This document shows positions 35,591-44,208 of a stretch of DNA of 64,000 nt, piece after piece. Under the pieces are notes generated by a model that was not told the origin of the DNA, did no database searches, and saw only the letters and a list, made by a program, of their open reading frames with translations. The position numbers and the translations under genes were made by a program. The stretch spans positions 1-64,000 of the forward strand of contig CAYMRX010000004.1 in NCBI GenBank assembly GCA_964393035.1, written 5' to 3'. Every line of letters starts with the position of its first letter. The stretch's first letter is position 1. The DNA comes from Tabrizicola_A sp964393035. Its GTDB lineage: Bacteria; Pseudomonadota; Alphaproteobacteria; Rhodobacterales; Rhodobacteraceae.

Positions 35591-36283
35591 ATGAACATGC
35601 TCGACACGTTTTTGAAACCCATGCACCCCGAGGGCTGGCGTTTTGTCGCCATTTTCGGCGCGGTGACCGCGGTGCTGTTCTGGCTCTGCACGCCTTTGGG
35701 CTGGATTGGCCTTGGCCTGACGGTCTGGTGCTATTACTTCTTCCGCGATCCCGTCCGCTCGGTGCCTTTGGACGAAGGCCTGATCGTCTCGCCCGCCGAT
35801 GGGGTGATCTCGCTGATCGAACGCGCCGTGCCGCCGGCCGAACTGGGCATGGGGCCAGAGGCGCTTTTGCGGGTGTCGGTCTTCATGAACGTGTTCAACT
35901 GCCATGTGAACCGGATGCCGGTTGCAGGCCAGATCGACGCCATCGCCTACCGCCCCGGCAAATTCTTCAACGCCTCGCTCGACAAGGCCTCGTCCGACAA
36001 TGAGCGCAACTCCTTGGCCATCAAGCTGGCCGATGGGCGCAAGGTGGCCGTGGTGCAGATTGCTGGGCTGGTCGCCCGCCGCATCGTCTGCTTTACCCGC
36101 GTTGGCCAATCCCTGCGCATGGGCGACCGCTTTGGCCTGATCCGCTTTGGCTCGCGGCTGGATGTCTACCTGCCCGAAGGGGTGGAACCGCAGGTGGCCC
36201 TGGGCCAGACCATGGTGGCGGGGGAAACCGTGATTGCCGATCTGACGCGCAATCTGCCGCCGCGTCTGGCGCGGAGCGAATAA
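35591..36283 (+). CDS. psd: phosphatidylserine decarboxylase proenzyme
   Basis: Makes phosphatidylethanolamine from phosphatidylserine at the inner membrane. The 230-residue proenzyme is of the short (PSD-A/type II) class. N-terminal hydrophobic segment (about 18-52), VSPADG (67-71) with the autoproteolysis Asp, FMNVFNCHVNRMP (98-110), and the self-cleavage site RFGS at 185-188, where cutting between Gly187 and Ser188 creates the pyruvoyl group. Its stop is one base before the pssA start, so the two consecutive pathway enzymes are co-translated. Confidence 0.96.
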   Translation: MNMLDTFLKPMHPEGWRFVAIFGAVTAVLFWLCTPLGWIGLGLTVWCYYFFRDPVRSVPLDEGLIVSPADGVISLIERAVPPAELGMGPEALLRVSVFMNVFNCHVNRMPVAGQIDAIAYRPGKFFNASLDKASSDNERNSLAIKLADGRKVAVVQIAGLVARRIVCFTRVGQSLRMGDRFGLIRFGSRLDVYLPEGVEPQVALGQTMVAGETVIADLTRNLPPRLARSE

Positions 36284-36284
36284 G

Positions 36285-37061
36285 ATGGGCGCGCTGCCCG
36301 ACCCGCAAGACAAGCCCGATCTGAAGCGCTGGCGCGGCGCGCGGCGCGACATGTCGGTGGTGCAGCTTTTGCCCAATATGATGACGGTGGGCGCGCTCTG
36401 TGCGGGCCTCGCCTCGATCCGCTTTTCTGCGGCGGGGTTCTTTTCGGCCGCCGTGGTGATGATCCTTTTGGCGGCGGTGCTGGATGGGCTGGATGGCCGT
36501 CTGGCCCGCTTCCTGAAAAGCGAAAGCCCGCTCGGGGCGGAGCTGGATTCGCTGGCGGATTTCCTGAACTTCGGCGTGGCCCCCGGTTTTCTGATGTATT
36601 ACTGGGCCTTCCCGGCCGGAAATGACTTTGGCTGGGGGGCGGTGCTGATCTATGTGGTCTGCACGGTGCTGCGGCTTGCGCGGTTCAACATCGGCAATGA
36701 GGTGGCGGCGGGCCTCGCGCGGTTGGGCAAGTTCCAAGGTGTGCCTTCGCCCGCGGGCGCGATGCTGGCCATGGCGCCGCTTTATATCGCCTGGCAATTC
36801 CCCGACTGGCCGATGGCGCCTTGGCCGGTGCTGGCGGTCTGGCTGGTGTTGGTGGGTCTGCTGATGATTTCGAAACTGCCGACGCCATCGCTGAAGGCCG
36901 TGCGCGTGCCGACCGATCGCGCCGCCTTTGTCGTCATTGCCGCGATCGCGGTCGTCGTTTTGTTGCTGCGCTACCCTTGGGCCGTGCTGTCGGCGCTGAC
37001 CGTGGCCTATACAGCCGTGCTGCTTTACGCCTTTGCCAGGTCGCTTCTCGCGCGCGGCTAG
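36285..37061 (+). CDS. pssA: CDP-diacylglycerol-serine O-phosphatidyltransferase
   Basis: Makes phosphatidylserine, the substrate of the adjacent psd. 258 residues with about eight spans. The CDP-alcohol phosphatidyltransferase motif is complete: Asp67, Asp70-Gly71, Ala74-Arg75, Gly84, Asp88, Asp92. Membrane-type (Bacillus-like) PssA rather than the E. coli PLD-like enzyme. One base separates it from psd. Confidence 0.95.
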   Translation: MGALPDPQDKPDLKRWRGARRDMSVVQLLPNMMTVGALCAGLASIRFSAAGFFSAAVVMILLAAVLDGLDGRLARFLKSESPLGAELDSLADFLNFGVAPGFLMYYWAFPAGNDFGWGAVLIYVVCTVLRLARFNIGNEVAAGLARLGKFQGVPSPAGAMLAMAPLYIAWQFPDWPMAPWPVLAVWLVLVGLLMISKLPTPSLKAVRVPTDRAAFVVIAAIAVVVLLLRYPWAVLSALTVAYTAVLLYAFARSLLARG

Positions 37062-37116
37062 TTGTCTTGCGCCTGCCTCTCCCTTACCTTGCGAAAGGAA
37101 CGCAGGAGGGCAGGGT

Positions 37117-38106
37117 ATGAAAACCGTCAAATGGGGAATTCTGGGTGCATCGAACTTTGCGCTGCGCCATATGGGGCCGGCCATTCACGCGGCCCATGGG
37201 GCGGAACTGGTGGCCGTCGCCTCCTCCAGCGCCGAAAAAGTGGCAGGGTTTCAAACCTTTGCCCCCGCCGCGCGCCATGTGAAGACCTATGAGGCGCTGC
37301 TGGCCGATCCAGGCGTCGAGGCGGTCTATATCCCGCTGCCGAACCATCTGCATGTCGAATGGACGCTGAAGGCGCTGGAGGCGGGCAAGCATGTGCTGAC
37401 CGAAAAGCCCATCGCGCTGCATGCCCCCGAGATTGACGCGCTGATCGCCGCCCGTGACCGCAGCGGCCTTGTGGCGGCCGAGGCCTATATGATCGTGCAT
37501 CACCCGCAATGGCAGCGCGCCCGCGAATGGGTTGCGGCCGGTGAGATCGGCACCCTGCGCCATGTCGATGCGCAATTCTCCTTCTTCCTTGAAGATGGCG
37601 GCAATATCCGCAACCGGGTTGAGACTGGCGGCGGGTCGCTGCGCGACATCGGGGTTTACACCTTTGGGTCGGCGCGCTTTGTCACCGGGGCAGAGCCGGT
37701 TGAGCTGTCGTCCCGCGTCATTCGCGAAAAGGGTGTCGAGATTTGGGCACAGGTGGCGGCCACCATGCAAGGCCCGGCCGGGCGCTATACCTACAATTCC
37801 ATGACCACGATGCGCGCCTATAACCGGCAGGTCGTGACCTTCCAAGGCACCACGGGCATGATCCGGCTGGAGGGCGGCCCGTTCAATGCCGGGGTCAATG
37901 ACATGGCGGAAATCGAATTGCACAAGGGGGGCAACCGCACGTTGATCGAACGCTTCCCCGCGCTGAACCAGTATCAGCTTCAGGTCGAGGCCTTTGGCCG
38001 ATCCATCCGCGAAGGCACCCCCTTTGCCTGGACGCTGGAGAATGCCAAGGGCACGCAAGCCATGATCGACTGGGCCTACCGCGAGGCGGTGGACGTCACG
38101 ATCTAA
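37117..38106 (+). CDS. Gfo/Idh/MocA family NAD(P)-dependent oxidoreductase
   Basis: A 329-residue sugar/polyol-type dehydrogenase. The N-terminal Rossmann fold has GILGASNFA (7-15), and LTEKPIAL near residue 95 carries the family's EKP catalytic Lys. The C-terminal beta-sheet domain follows. AGGAGG upstream supports the ATG at 37117. The substrate cannot be inferred; the gene is 55 bases after pssA but unrelated in function. Confidence 0.9.
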   Translation: MKTVKWGILGASNFALRHMGPAIHAAHGAELVAVASSSAEKVAGFQTFAPAARHVKTYEALLADPGVEAVYIPLPNHLHVEWTLKALEAGKHVLTEKPIALHAPEIDALIAARDRSGLVAAEAYMIVHHPQWQRAREWVAAGEIGTLRHVDAQFSFFLEDGGNIRNRVETGGGSLRDIGVYTFGSARFVTGAEPVELSSRVIREKGVEIWAQVAATMQGPAGRYTYNSMTTMRAYNRQVVTFQGTTGMIRLEGGPFNAGVNDMAEIELHKGGNRTLIERFPALNQYQLQVEAFGRSIREGTPFAWTLENAKGTQAMIDWAYREAVDVTI

Positions 38107-38119
38107 CCCTGCTGGCTAC

Positions 38120-38138
38120 CCCCCCGCGTGGCGGGGGG
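38120..38138. terminator. GC-rich hairpin between convergent genes
   Basis: CCCCCCGC at 38120-38127 pairs with GCGGGGGG at 38131-38138, with a 3-base loop, 13 bases after the oxidoreductase stop. Pepf converges from the other side, ending at 38220. Confidence 0.6.
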
Positions 38139-38219
38139 CGGTGGACGGGGCCACCGGGCCGGTCCGAGGTTTCAGCGAAAACTCGTTTGCCCAGCATCCG
38201 TTGACCCCGGCAGCCAGTA

Positions 38220-40058
38220 TCAGTCCTCCATCGCCTCCAATTCGTCGATGAAGCCTGCAATCATGGAAAGGCCCTTGTCCCAGAACTTCGGGTCCGAGGC
38301 ATCCAGACCAAAGGGGGCGAGCAGCTCCTTGTGGTGTTTCGATCCGCCCGCCTTCAGCATGTCGAAATACTTCGGCACGAAATCGGGCAAGCCCCCCTCA
38401 TAGGCGGCATAAAGCGCGTTCACCAAACCGTCGCCAAAGGCATAGGCATAGACGTAGAAGGGCGAATGCACGAAATGCGGGATATAGGCCCAGAAGGTTT
38501 CATATCCATCCATGAAATCAAAGGCATCGCCCAAGGACTGCGCCTGAACCGACATCCAGAGCGCGTTGATGTCGTCGGGGGTAAGTTCGCCTTCGGCCCG
38601 TGCCGCGTGCAGCTTGCATTCAAAGTCATAGAAGGCGATCTGCCGCACGACGGTGTTGATCATGTCTTCAACCTTGCCCGCGAGCAGGGTCTTTTTCTCG
38701 GCCTTGGTTTTCGCATTGTCCAGAAGACGGCGGAAGGTCAGCATCTCGCCGAAGACGCTGGCGGTTTCGGCCAGCGTGAGCGGGGTGGAGGAGAGCAATT
38801 CCCCTTGCCCGGCGGCCAGAACCTGATGCACGCCATGGCCCAACTCATGCGCCAAGGTCATGACATCGCGGGGTTTGCCGAGGTAATTCAGCATGACATA
38901 GGGGTGAACGGTCGTCACGGTCGGATGGGCAAAGGCGCCCGGCGCCTTGCCGGGTTTGACGCCGGCATCAATCCAGCCATCGGTGAAGAAGGGCTTGGCA
39001 ATCTTGGCCATTTCCGGCTCAAAGGCGGCATAGGCCGACAGAACGGTATCGGTCGCCTCGGCCCAGCCGACGGTCTTTGGCGGCTCAAGGTTCAAGGGTG
39101 CATTGCGGTCCCAGACCTGCAACCGATCCAGCCCCAGCCATTTCGCCTTCAGCCGATAGTATCGGTGCGACAGCTTCGGATAGGCGGCGACCACCGCATT
39201 GCGCAAGGCTTCGACCACCTCGGGTTCCACATGGTTCGACAGGTGCCGCGCATGCTGCGCCGAGGGCATCTTGCGCCAGCGATCGTCGATTTCCTTTTCC
39301 TTGGCCAGCGTGTTGTGAACGCGGGCGAAGAGCTTGATGTTCTTGTCAAAAACCGCCGCCAGCGCCCGCGCCGCCGCCTCGCGCCTCGACCGGTCGGCAT
39401 CGGTCAGCAGGTTCAGCGTCGCCTCAAGGTTCAGCGCCTCCTCCTCGCCCGCGACGGTGAACATCAGGCCGGCCATGGTTTCATCAAACAGCTTATTCCA
39501 CGCGCTGGACCCCACCACGGATGCGTCGTGCAGATAGGTTTCCAATTCATCCGACAACTGGTGCGGACGCATGGCGCGCATGCGGTCAAAGACCGGCTTG
39601 TAGCGGGCAAGGGCGGCGTTGTCGGCCATCAGCCGGGCCAAGAGCGCATCATCCAGACGGTTGAATTCAAGGCTGAAGAACACCAGCGCGGTGGTGGCAT
39701 TGGTGATGCGGTCCTGCGCGTCGGCCATGAACTTGGCGCGCTCGGAATCCATGGTGTTTTGATAGTAACGCAGGCCCGCATAGGACATCAGACGGCCCGC
39801 CGTCACATCAATCGCCTCATAGGTCTGAACACAGGCCAGCATGGCGGCGGCGTCCAGCCCGGCGAGTTTGCCCTTGTAGGCGGCCTCGAACCGGGCGGTT
39901 TCGCCTTCGACCCAAGCCATGTCGCGCTCCACCTCGGGGGCGTCCGGGCTGGGGTAAAGGTCGGTCAGATCCCATTCCGGCAGATCGCCAAAGCTGTTGG
40001 AGCCTGAACGGGCGTCGAAAACCGGGCGCTTTTGGCCAAGACGGGGCAGGGGATGCAT
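38220..40058 (-). CDS. pepF: M3-family oligoendopeptidase F
   Basis: A 612-residue cytoplasmic zinc metallopeptidase that cuts short peptides. The zinc site HELGHGVHQ lies in the last third (about residues 395-403), with the downstream Glu ligand in the TLAETASVFGEML segment. The C-terminal half is helical, typical of M3B peptidases. GAGG before the ATG at 40058 favours it over the ATG at 40070. It diverges from the Anbu operon across 193 bases; a joint role in peptide turnover is possible but inferred. Confidence 0.93.
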   Translation of the reverse strand: MHPLPRLGQKRPVFDARSGSNSFGDLPEWDLTDLYPSPDAPEVERDMAWVEGETARFEAAYKGKLAGLDAAAMLACVQTYEAIDVTAGRLMSYAGLRYYQNTMDSERAKFMADAQDRITNATTALVFFSLEFNRLDDALLARLMADNAALARYKPVFDRMRAMRPHQLSDELETYLHDASVVGSSAWNKLFDETMAGLMFTVAGEEEALNLEATLNLLTDADRSRREAAARALAAVFDKNIKLFARVHNTLAKEKEIDDRWRKMPSAQHARHLSNHVEPEVVEALRNAVVAAYPKLSHRYYRLKAKWLGLDRLQVWDRNAPLNLEPPKTVGWAEATDTVLSAYAAFEPEMAKIAKPFFTDGWIDAGVKPGKAPGAFAHPTVTTVHPYVMLNYLGKPRDVMTLAHELGHGVHQVLAAGQGELLSSTPLTLAETASVFGEMLTFRRLLDNAKTKAEKKTLLAGKVEDMINTVVRQIAFYDFECKLHAARAEGELTPDDINALWMSVQAQSLGDAFDFMDGYETFWAYIPHFVHSPFYVYAYAFGDGLVNALYAAYEGGLPDFVPKYFDMLKAGGSKHHKELLAPFGLDASDPKFWDKGLSMIAGFIDELEAMED

Positions 40059-40251
40059 GGGAAACCTCATAATTCTTTGTTCCCATCTAGGGGTGCGAGG
40101 GGGGGAACGGCAAGGGGCAGGCGGCGGGTCGGTAGATTTGCCTCTATTTTGGGCATTTGCCGCAGAAAATGCAGCCCGCAGCGGGGAAGCGCTTTACCAA
40201 TCCCCAAGCCCCGTCATTTACTAAGGCCAAATCCGAGGGAAGGGGCAGGCG

Positions 40252-41664
40252 ATGACCAGCTATTTCAACGAGATGTATGATGGTGCCGGGGTGCGGCCGC
40301 CCTATGCCCGGCTGTCGGATTGGATGGCCTCCATGCCCGCGGATCGCCGCCTTGAAAAACAGGCCGAGGCGGAGGCGCTTTTCCGCCGCATCGGCATCAC
40401 CTTTGCCGTCTATGGCGAGGGCGGCGATCCTGACCGGCTGATCCCCTTTGACATGTTCCCCCGCGTCTTTACGGGCCAGGAATGGGCCAAGCTGGACCGG
40501 GGCATCAAGCAGCGCGCGCGGGCGCTCAATGCCTTTCTGGTCGATGTCTATGGCCGTGGCGAGATCGTAAGGGCAGGGCGTATTCCCGCCCATCTGGTCT
40601 ATCAGAACGAGGCTTACGAACGCGCCGTCGTGGGCTTTGTGCCGCCGAAAGGGGTCTATTCCCATATCGTCGGCATCGACATCGTGCGCACCGGGCCGAC
40701 CGATTTCTATGTGCTGGAGGACAATTGCCGCACGCCTTCGGGCGTCAGCTACATGCTGGAAAGCCGCGAGATGATGATGCGGATGTTCCCCGATCTTTTC
40801 CGCGAAAACCGCATTGAACCCGTGGACCGTTACCATGACCTGTTGCGCCGCACGCTGGCCTCGGTTGCCCCCGCCAAGTGTGAGCGTGACCCGACCATCG
40901 TGATCCTGACGCCGGGGCATTACAATTCGGCCTATTATGAACATTCCTTCCTTGCCGATCTGATGGGGGTGGAACTGGTTGAAGGGGCGGATTTGTTCGT
41001 GGATGGGGCCTTTGTCTATATGCGTACCACGCAAGGGCCGAAACGGGTGGATGTGATCTACCGCCGGATTGATGACGCCTTCATTGATCCCCTGTGCTTT
41101 CGCCCCGACAGCATGTTGGGGGTGCCGGGGCTGATGGATGTCTACCGCTCGGGCGGGGTGACGATCTGTTCGGCCCCCGGCGCGGGCGTGGCCGATGACA
41201 AGGCGGTCTATACCTATGTGCCGGAAATGATCCGGTTTTATCTGGGCGAAGAACCGATCCTGAACAATGTCCCCACATGGAAATGCGCCGAGAAGGACGA
41301 CCTTGGCCATGTGCTGGCCAATCTGGGCGATCTGGTGGTGAAAGAGGTTCATGGCTCGGGTGGCTACGGCATGCTGGTCGGCCCGAAATCCACCAAGGCC
41401 GAGATTGAAGACTTCCGCGCCCGCATCATCGCCGATCCCGGCAACTATATCGCCCAGCCGACGCTCGCGCTGTCCACCACGCCCACCTTTGTCGACGAAG
41501 GCATTGCCCCCCGCCACGTCGATCTGCGCCCCTATTGTCTGGTGGGCGAGAAGATCGAACTCGTCCCCGGCGGCATGACGCGGGTTGCCTTGAAGGAGGG
41601 CTCGCTGGTGGTGAACTCCTCCCAAGGTGGGGGCGTCAAGGACACTTGGGTTTTGGCGGAGTAA
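40252..41664 (+). CDS. circularly permuted ATP-grasp protein (Anbu operon)
   Basis: A 470-residue member of the CP_ATPgrasp family (older names DUF404/DUF407), predicted to form amide or peptide bonds by activating a carboxylate with ATP. The conserved EDNCRTPSGVSYMLE stretch (about 158-172) and VVKEVHGSGGYGML (about 362-375), the ATP-binding Gly-rich loop in this family's permuted order, are both intact. It is the first gene of a four-gene operon with an alpha-E protein 5 bases downstream, a transglutaminase and the proteasome-like Anbu. The natural substrate is unknown. Confidence 0.93.
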   Translation: MTSYFNEMYDGAGVRPPYARLSDWMASMPADRRLEKQAEAEALFRRIGITFAVYGEGGDPDRLIPFDMFPRVFTGQEWAKLDRGIKQRARALNAFLVDVYGRGEIVRAGRIPAHLVYQNEAYERAVVGFVPPKGVYSHIVGIDIVRTGPTDFYVLEDNCRTPSGVSYMLESREMMMRMFPDLFRENRIEPVDRYHDLLRRTLASVAPAKCERDPTIVILTPGHYNSAYYEHSFLADLMGVELVEGADLFVDGAFVYMRTTQGPKRVDVIYRRIDDAFIDPLCFRPDSMLGVPGLMDVYRSGGVTICSAPGAGVADDKAVYTYVPEMIRFYLGEEPILNNVPTWKCAEKDDLGHVLANLGDLVVKEVHGSGGYGMLVGPKSTKAEIEDFRARIIADPGNYIAQPTLALSTTPTFVDEGIAPRHVDLRPYCLVGEKIELVPGGMTRVALKEGSLVVNSSQGGGVKDTWVLAE

Positions 41665-41669
41665 GACGC

Positions 41670-42614
41670 ATGCTTTCAAGAACCGCCGACAATCTTTACT
41701 GGATTGCCCGCTATATGGAGCGGGCCGAAACTGCGGCACGGCTGTTGGAGGTCGGGGCGAGGATTGCGCTGTTGCCGACCGCGGTCGGCTATCGCAGCGA
41801 TTGGGACAGCCTGCTCAGGGCCTCGGGCAGCGCCACGGGCTATGCCGCGAAATATGGGGCGGCCGATCAGAAAGCCATCGAAAGCTGGCTGTTTTTCGAC
41901 CGCGATAACCCGAACTCGGTGGCAAGCTGCCTGACGGCGGCGCGGGAAAATGGCCGCATCGTGCGCACGGCCTTGACGCAACAGGTATGGGATGCGCTGA
42001 ACACCGCCTTTCAGGAGCTGCGCCAGATCGAGGCGCGGCGCGAGAAGGCGGAACTTTCGCGGCTGACCGATTGGGTGATGAAACAGGCCGCCATGGTGCG
42101 CGGGGCGATCGACGGCACGATCCTCAGGAATGACGGGTTCAACTTCCTGAACATCGGCTATTATCTGGAGCGCGGTGATGCGACGGCGCGACTGATGGAT
42201 GTGAAATACTACGTCCTGTTGCCGCGCGCCGATTACATCGGAACGGGTCTTGATAATGACCAATGGCTGATGCTGCTGCGCGGGCTGGGCGCGCACCGGG
42301 CGTTTCACTGGGCTTACGGCGGCGAGGTGACCTCGGCCAAGATTGCGCATTTCCTGATCCTGAACCCGCAAAGCCCGCGCAGCCTGATCACCTGTGTGGC
42401 AGGGCTGAATAACCACCTGATGCGCCTTGCCAAGGCTTACGGCCGCGAAACCCCGGCGCAAGCCGCCTCGGCCCATCTTCTGGCCGGGCTGGAGGGGCTT
42501 TCCACCGACCATATCTTTGACGAGGGCCTGCACGAGTTTCTGACCCGCTTCATCGGCGAAAGCGCCGCCTTGGGCGCGGTGATCCATGATGCTTACCTTT
42601 CGGGGGACATGTGA
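41670..42614 (+). CDS. alpha-E domain protein (DUF403)
   Basis: A 314-residue all-helical protein. LSRTADNLYWIARYMERAE at the N-terminus and NIGYYLERGDATARLMDVKYYVLL are the alpha-E landmarks; the conserved Arg/Glu residues on these helices suggest a catalytic or binding role. No biochemical function is established. In genomes it nearly always sits beside the ATP-grasp gene and may act as its partner. It starts 5 bases after that gene and its stop overlaps the next start in TGATG. Confidence 0.92.
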   Translation: MLSRTADNLYWIARYMERAETAARLLEVGARIALLPTAVGYRSDWDSLLRASGSATGYAAKYGAADQKAIESWLFFDRDNPNSVASCLTAARENGRIVRTALTQQVWDALNTAFQELRQIEARREKAELSRLTDWVMKQAAMVRGAIDGTILRNDGFNFLNIGYYLERGDATARLMDVKYYVLLPRADYIGTGLDNDQWLMLLRGLGAHRAFHWAYGGEVTSAKIAHFLILNPQSPRSLITCVAGLNNHLMRLAKAYGRETPAQAASAHLLAGLEGLSTDHIFDEGLHEFLTRFIGESAALGAVIHDAYLSGDM

Positions 42615-43420
42615 TGCTGCTGACCGTCGATCATCTGACCCGCTATAGCTATGACACGCCCCAGCGCGCCGTGGTGCAAAGCCACCGGCTGACGCCCGCG
42701 CGCTTTGACGGGCAGCGGGTGTTGGGCTGGACCGTCACCGTTTCTGGCGGCGAGATGGGCGGGGCGTTTCGGGATGGGGCGGGGGACTGGGTGCAGGGCT
42801 GGACGGTCAAAGGCCCGGTGTCGGCCATCGAGGTACGGGTGCAGGGGCAGGTCGAGACGCGTGACCTTGCCGGCGTCTTGCGCGGCCAGCGCGAGTTGGT
42901 GTCGCCGATGGCCTATCTGCGCCTGACGCCTGCGACCAAGGCGGATGCACCGCTCAGGGCATTGGCCACGACGGCGGCGCAGGATGATCCGTTAAGCCAA
43001 GCCCATGCCTTGGCCTTTGCCGTGGCAGGCGCCATTGCCTACCGCCCCGGCGCCACCCATTCCCACACCACCGCAGCCGAGGCGCTGGCGCAAGGCGAGG
43101 GGGTTTGTCAGGACCATGCCCAGGCGCTGATTGCCTGCGCCCGCCATCTGGGTGTTCCGGCGCGCTATGTCGCGGGTTATCTTTTTTCGTCCCAAGATGG
43201 ACAGCCGCATGAGGCCTCGCATGCCTGGGCCGAACTTCATGTGCCGGGCTATGGCTGGATCGGGTTTGATCCGGCCAACCGCTCCTGCCCGGATGAGCGT
43301 TATATCCGGCTCGGCTCGGGTCTTGATGCCGCCGAAGCCGCGCCGATCAAGGGCATTGCCCGCGGCATGGGGGCGGAAAGCATGGATGTGACGGTTGCGA
43401 TCCAAAGCCAAGCCCAATAG
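42614..43420 (+). CDS. transglutaminase-like cysteine protease (Anbu operon)
   Basis: A 268-residue protein with a bacterial transglutaminase N-terminal beta domain (LTVDHLTRYSYDTP; about 1-85) and a papain-like core with triad Cys165 (GVCQDHA), His203 (SHAWAEL) and Asp219 (GFDPAN). Such proteins generally act as proteases or peptidyl-transferases. The start at 42614 shares one base with the upstream stop (TGATG), indicating translational coupling; a GTG at 42611 is less likely. No signal peptide, so it acts in the cytoplasm. Confidence 0.92.
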   Translation: MLLTVDHLTRYSYDTPQRAVVQSHRLTPARFDGQRVLGWTVTVSGGEMGGAFRDGAGDWVQGWTVKGPVSAIEVRVQGQVETRDLAGVLRGQRELVSPMAYLRLTPATKADAPLRALATTAAQDDPLSQAHALAFAVAGAIAYRPGATHSHTTAAEALAQGEGVCQDHAQALIACARHLGVPARYVAGYLFSSQDGQPHEASHAWAELHVPGYGWIGFDPANRSCPDERYIRLGSGLDAAEAAPIKGIARGMGAESMDVTVAIQSQAQ

Positions 43421-43447
43421 GGTCGCGCCGCGAAACCGGAGGCGATG

Positions 43448-44179
43448 ATGACCTATTGCGTGGGACTGCTCTTGAACGAGGGCATGGTGTGCCTGTCGGA
43501 CACCCGCACCAATGCGGGGCTGGACAATATCTCGACCTATCGCAAGATGTTCCATTTCGAAGACCCGGGCGAGCGGGTCATCACCATCATGACCGCGGGC
43601 AGCCTTTCGGTCACGCAAACCACCCTTGCCCGCCTGCGCGAAGCGATCGAAGACCCCGAGGCGACGGAGGACACCTCGATCATGAAGGCGCCGACCATGT
43701 TGAAGGTTGCCTCGATCATCGGGGCCATGTTGGCCAGCGTGCGCGGCGAGGTGGATGAAAAGCTGGCCAGCATGCGGCAGGCGGCCAGCGCCAGCCTGAT
43801 CGTCGCGGGGCAAAGGAAGGGCGGCGCGATGCGGCTTTTCCTGATCTATCCCGAAGGCAATTTCATCGAGGCGACCGAAGACACGCCCTTCCTGCAAATC
43901 GGCGAGCATAAATATGGCAAGCCGATTCTGGACCGGGTGGTGAAGATGACGACGCCCTTGGCGGATGCCGAAAAGGCGGTGCTGTTGTCGATGGATTCGA
44001 CGCTGCGGTCGAACCTGTCGGTGGGCATGCCCTTGGATCTGTGCGTCATCAAACGCGATGAGTGCAAGGTCACGCGCCAGCGCCGGATCGAAGCGGGCGA
44101 CACGGCATTCCGCGCCATGTCCGAGGCATGGTCACGCGCGCTGCGCGACGGGTTTGCGCAAATCACGCTGGGGGCGTGA
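43448..44179 (+). CDS. proteasome-type peptidase Anbu
   Basis: Ancestral beta-subunit-like Ntn hydrolase, 243 residues. The second residue is Thr; after Met removal it would be Thr1, the nucleophile. Asp17 (SDTRTNAG) and Lys32 (TYRKM) match the proteasome catalytic set, and SMDSTLRSNLSVG supplies the Ser/Asp pair. Two adjacent ATGs lie at 43445 and 43448; GGAGG at 43438-43442 is two bases from the first but five from the second, and only the second exposes Thr. It is 27 bases after the transglutaminase gene in the same operon. Related proteins form open helical rings rather than closed barrels; the substrate is unknown. Confidence 0.93.
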   Translation: MTYCVGLLLNEGMVCLSDTRTNAGLDNISTYRKMFHFEDPGERVITIMTAGSLSVTQTTLARLREAIEDPEATEDTSIMKAPTMLKVASIIGAMLASVRGEVDEKLASMRQAASASLIVAGQRKGGAMRLFLIYPEGNFIEATEDTPFLQIGEHKYGKPILDRVVKMTTPLADAEKAVLLSMDSTLRSNLSVGMPLDLCVIKRDECKVTRQRRIEAGDTAFRAMSEAWSRALRDGFAQITLGA

Positions 44180-44208
44180 CCGCATTTCCTGCAAAACACC
44201 GGCACCCG

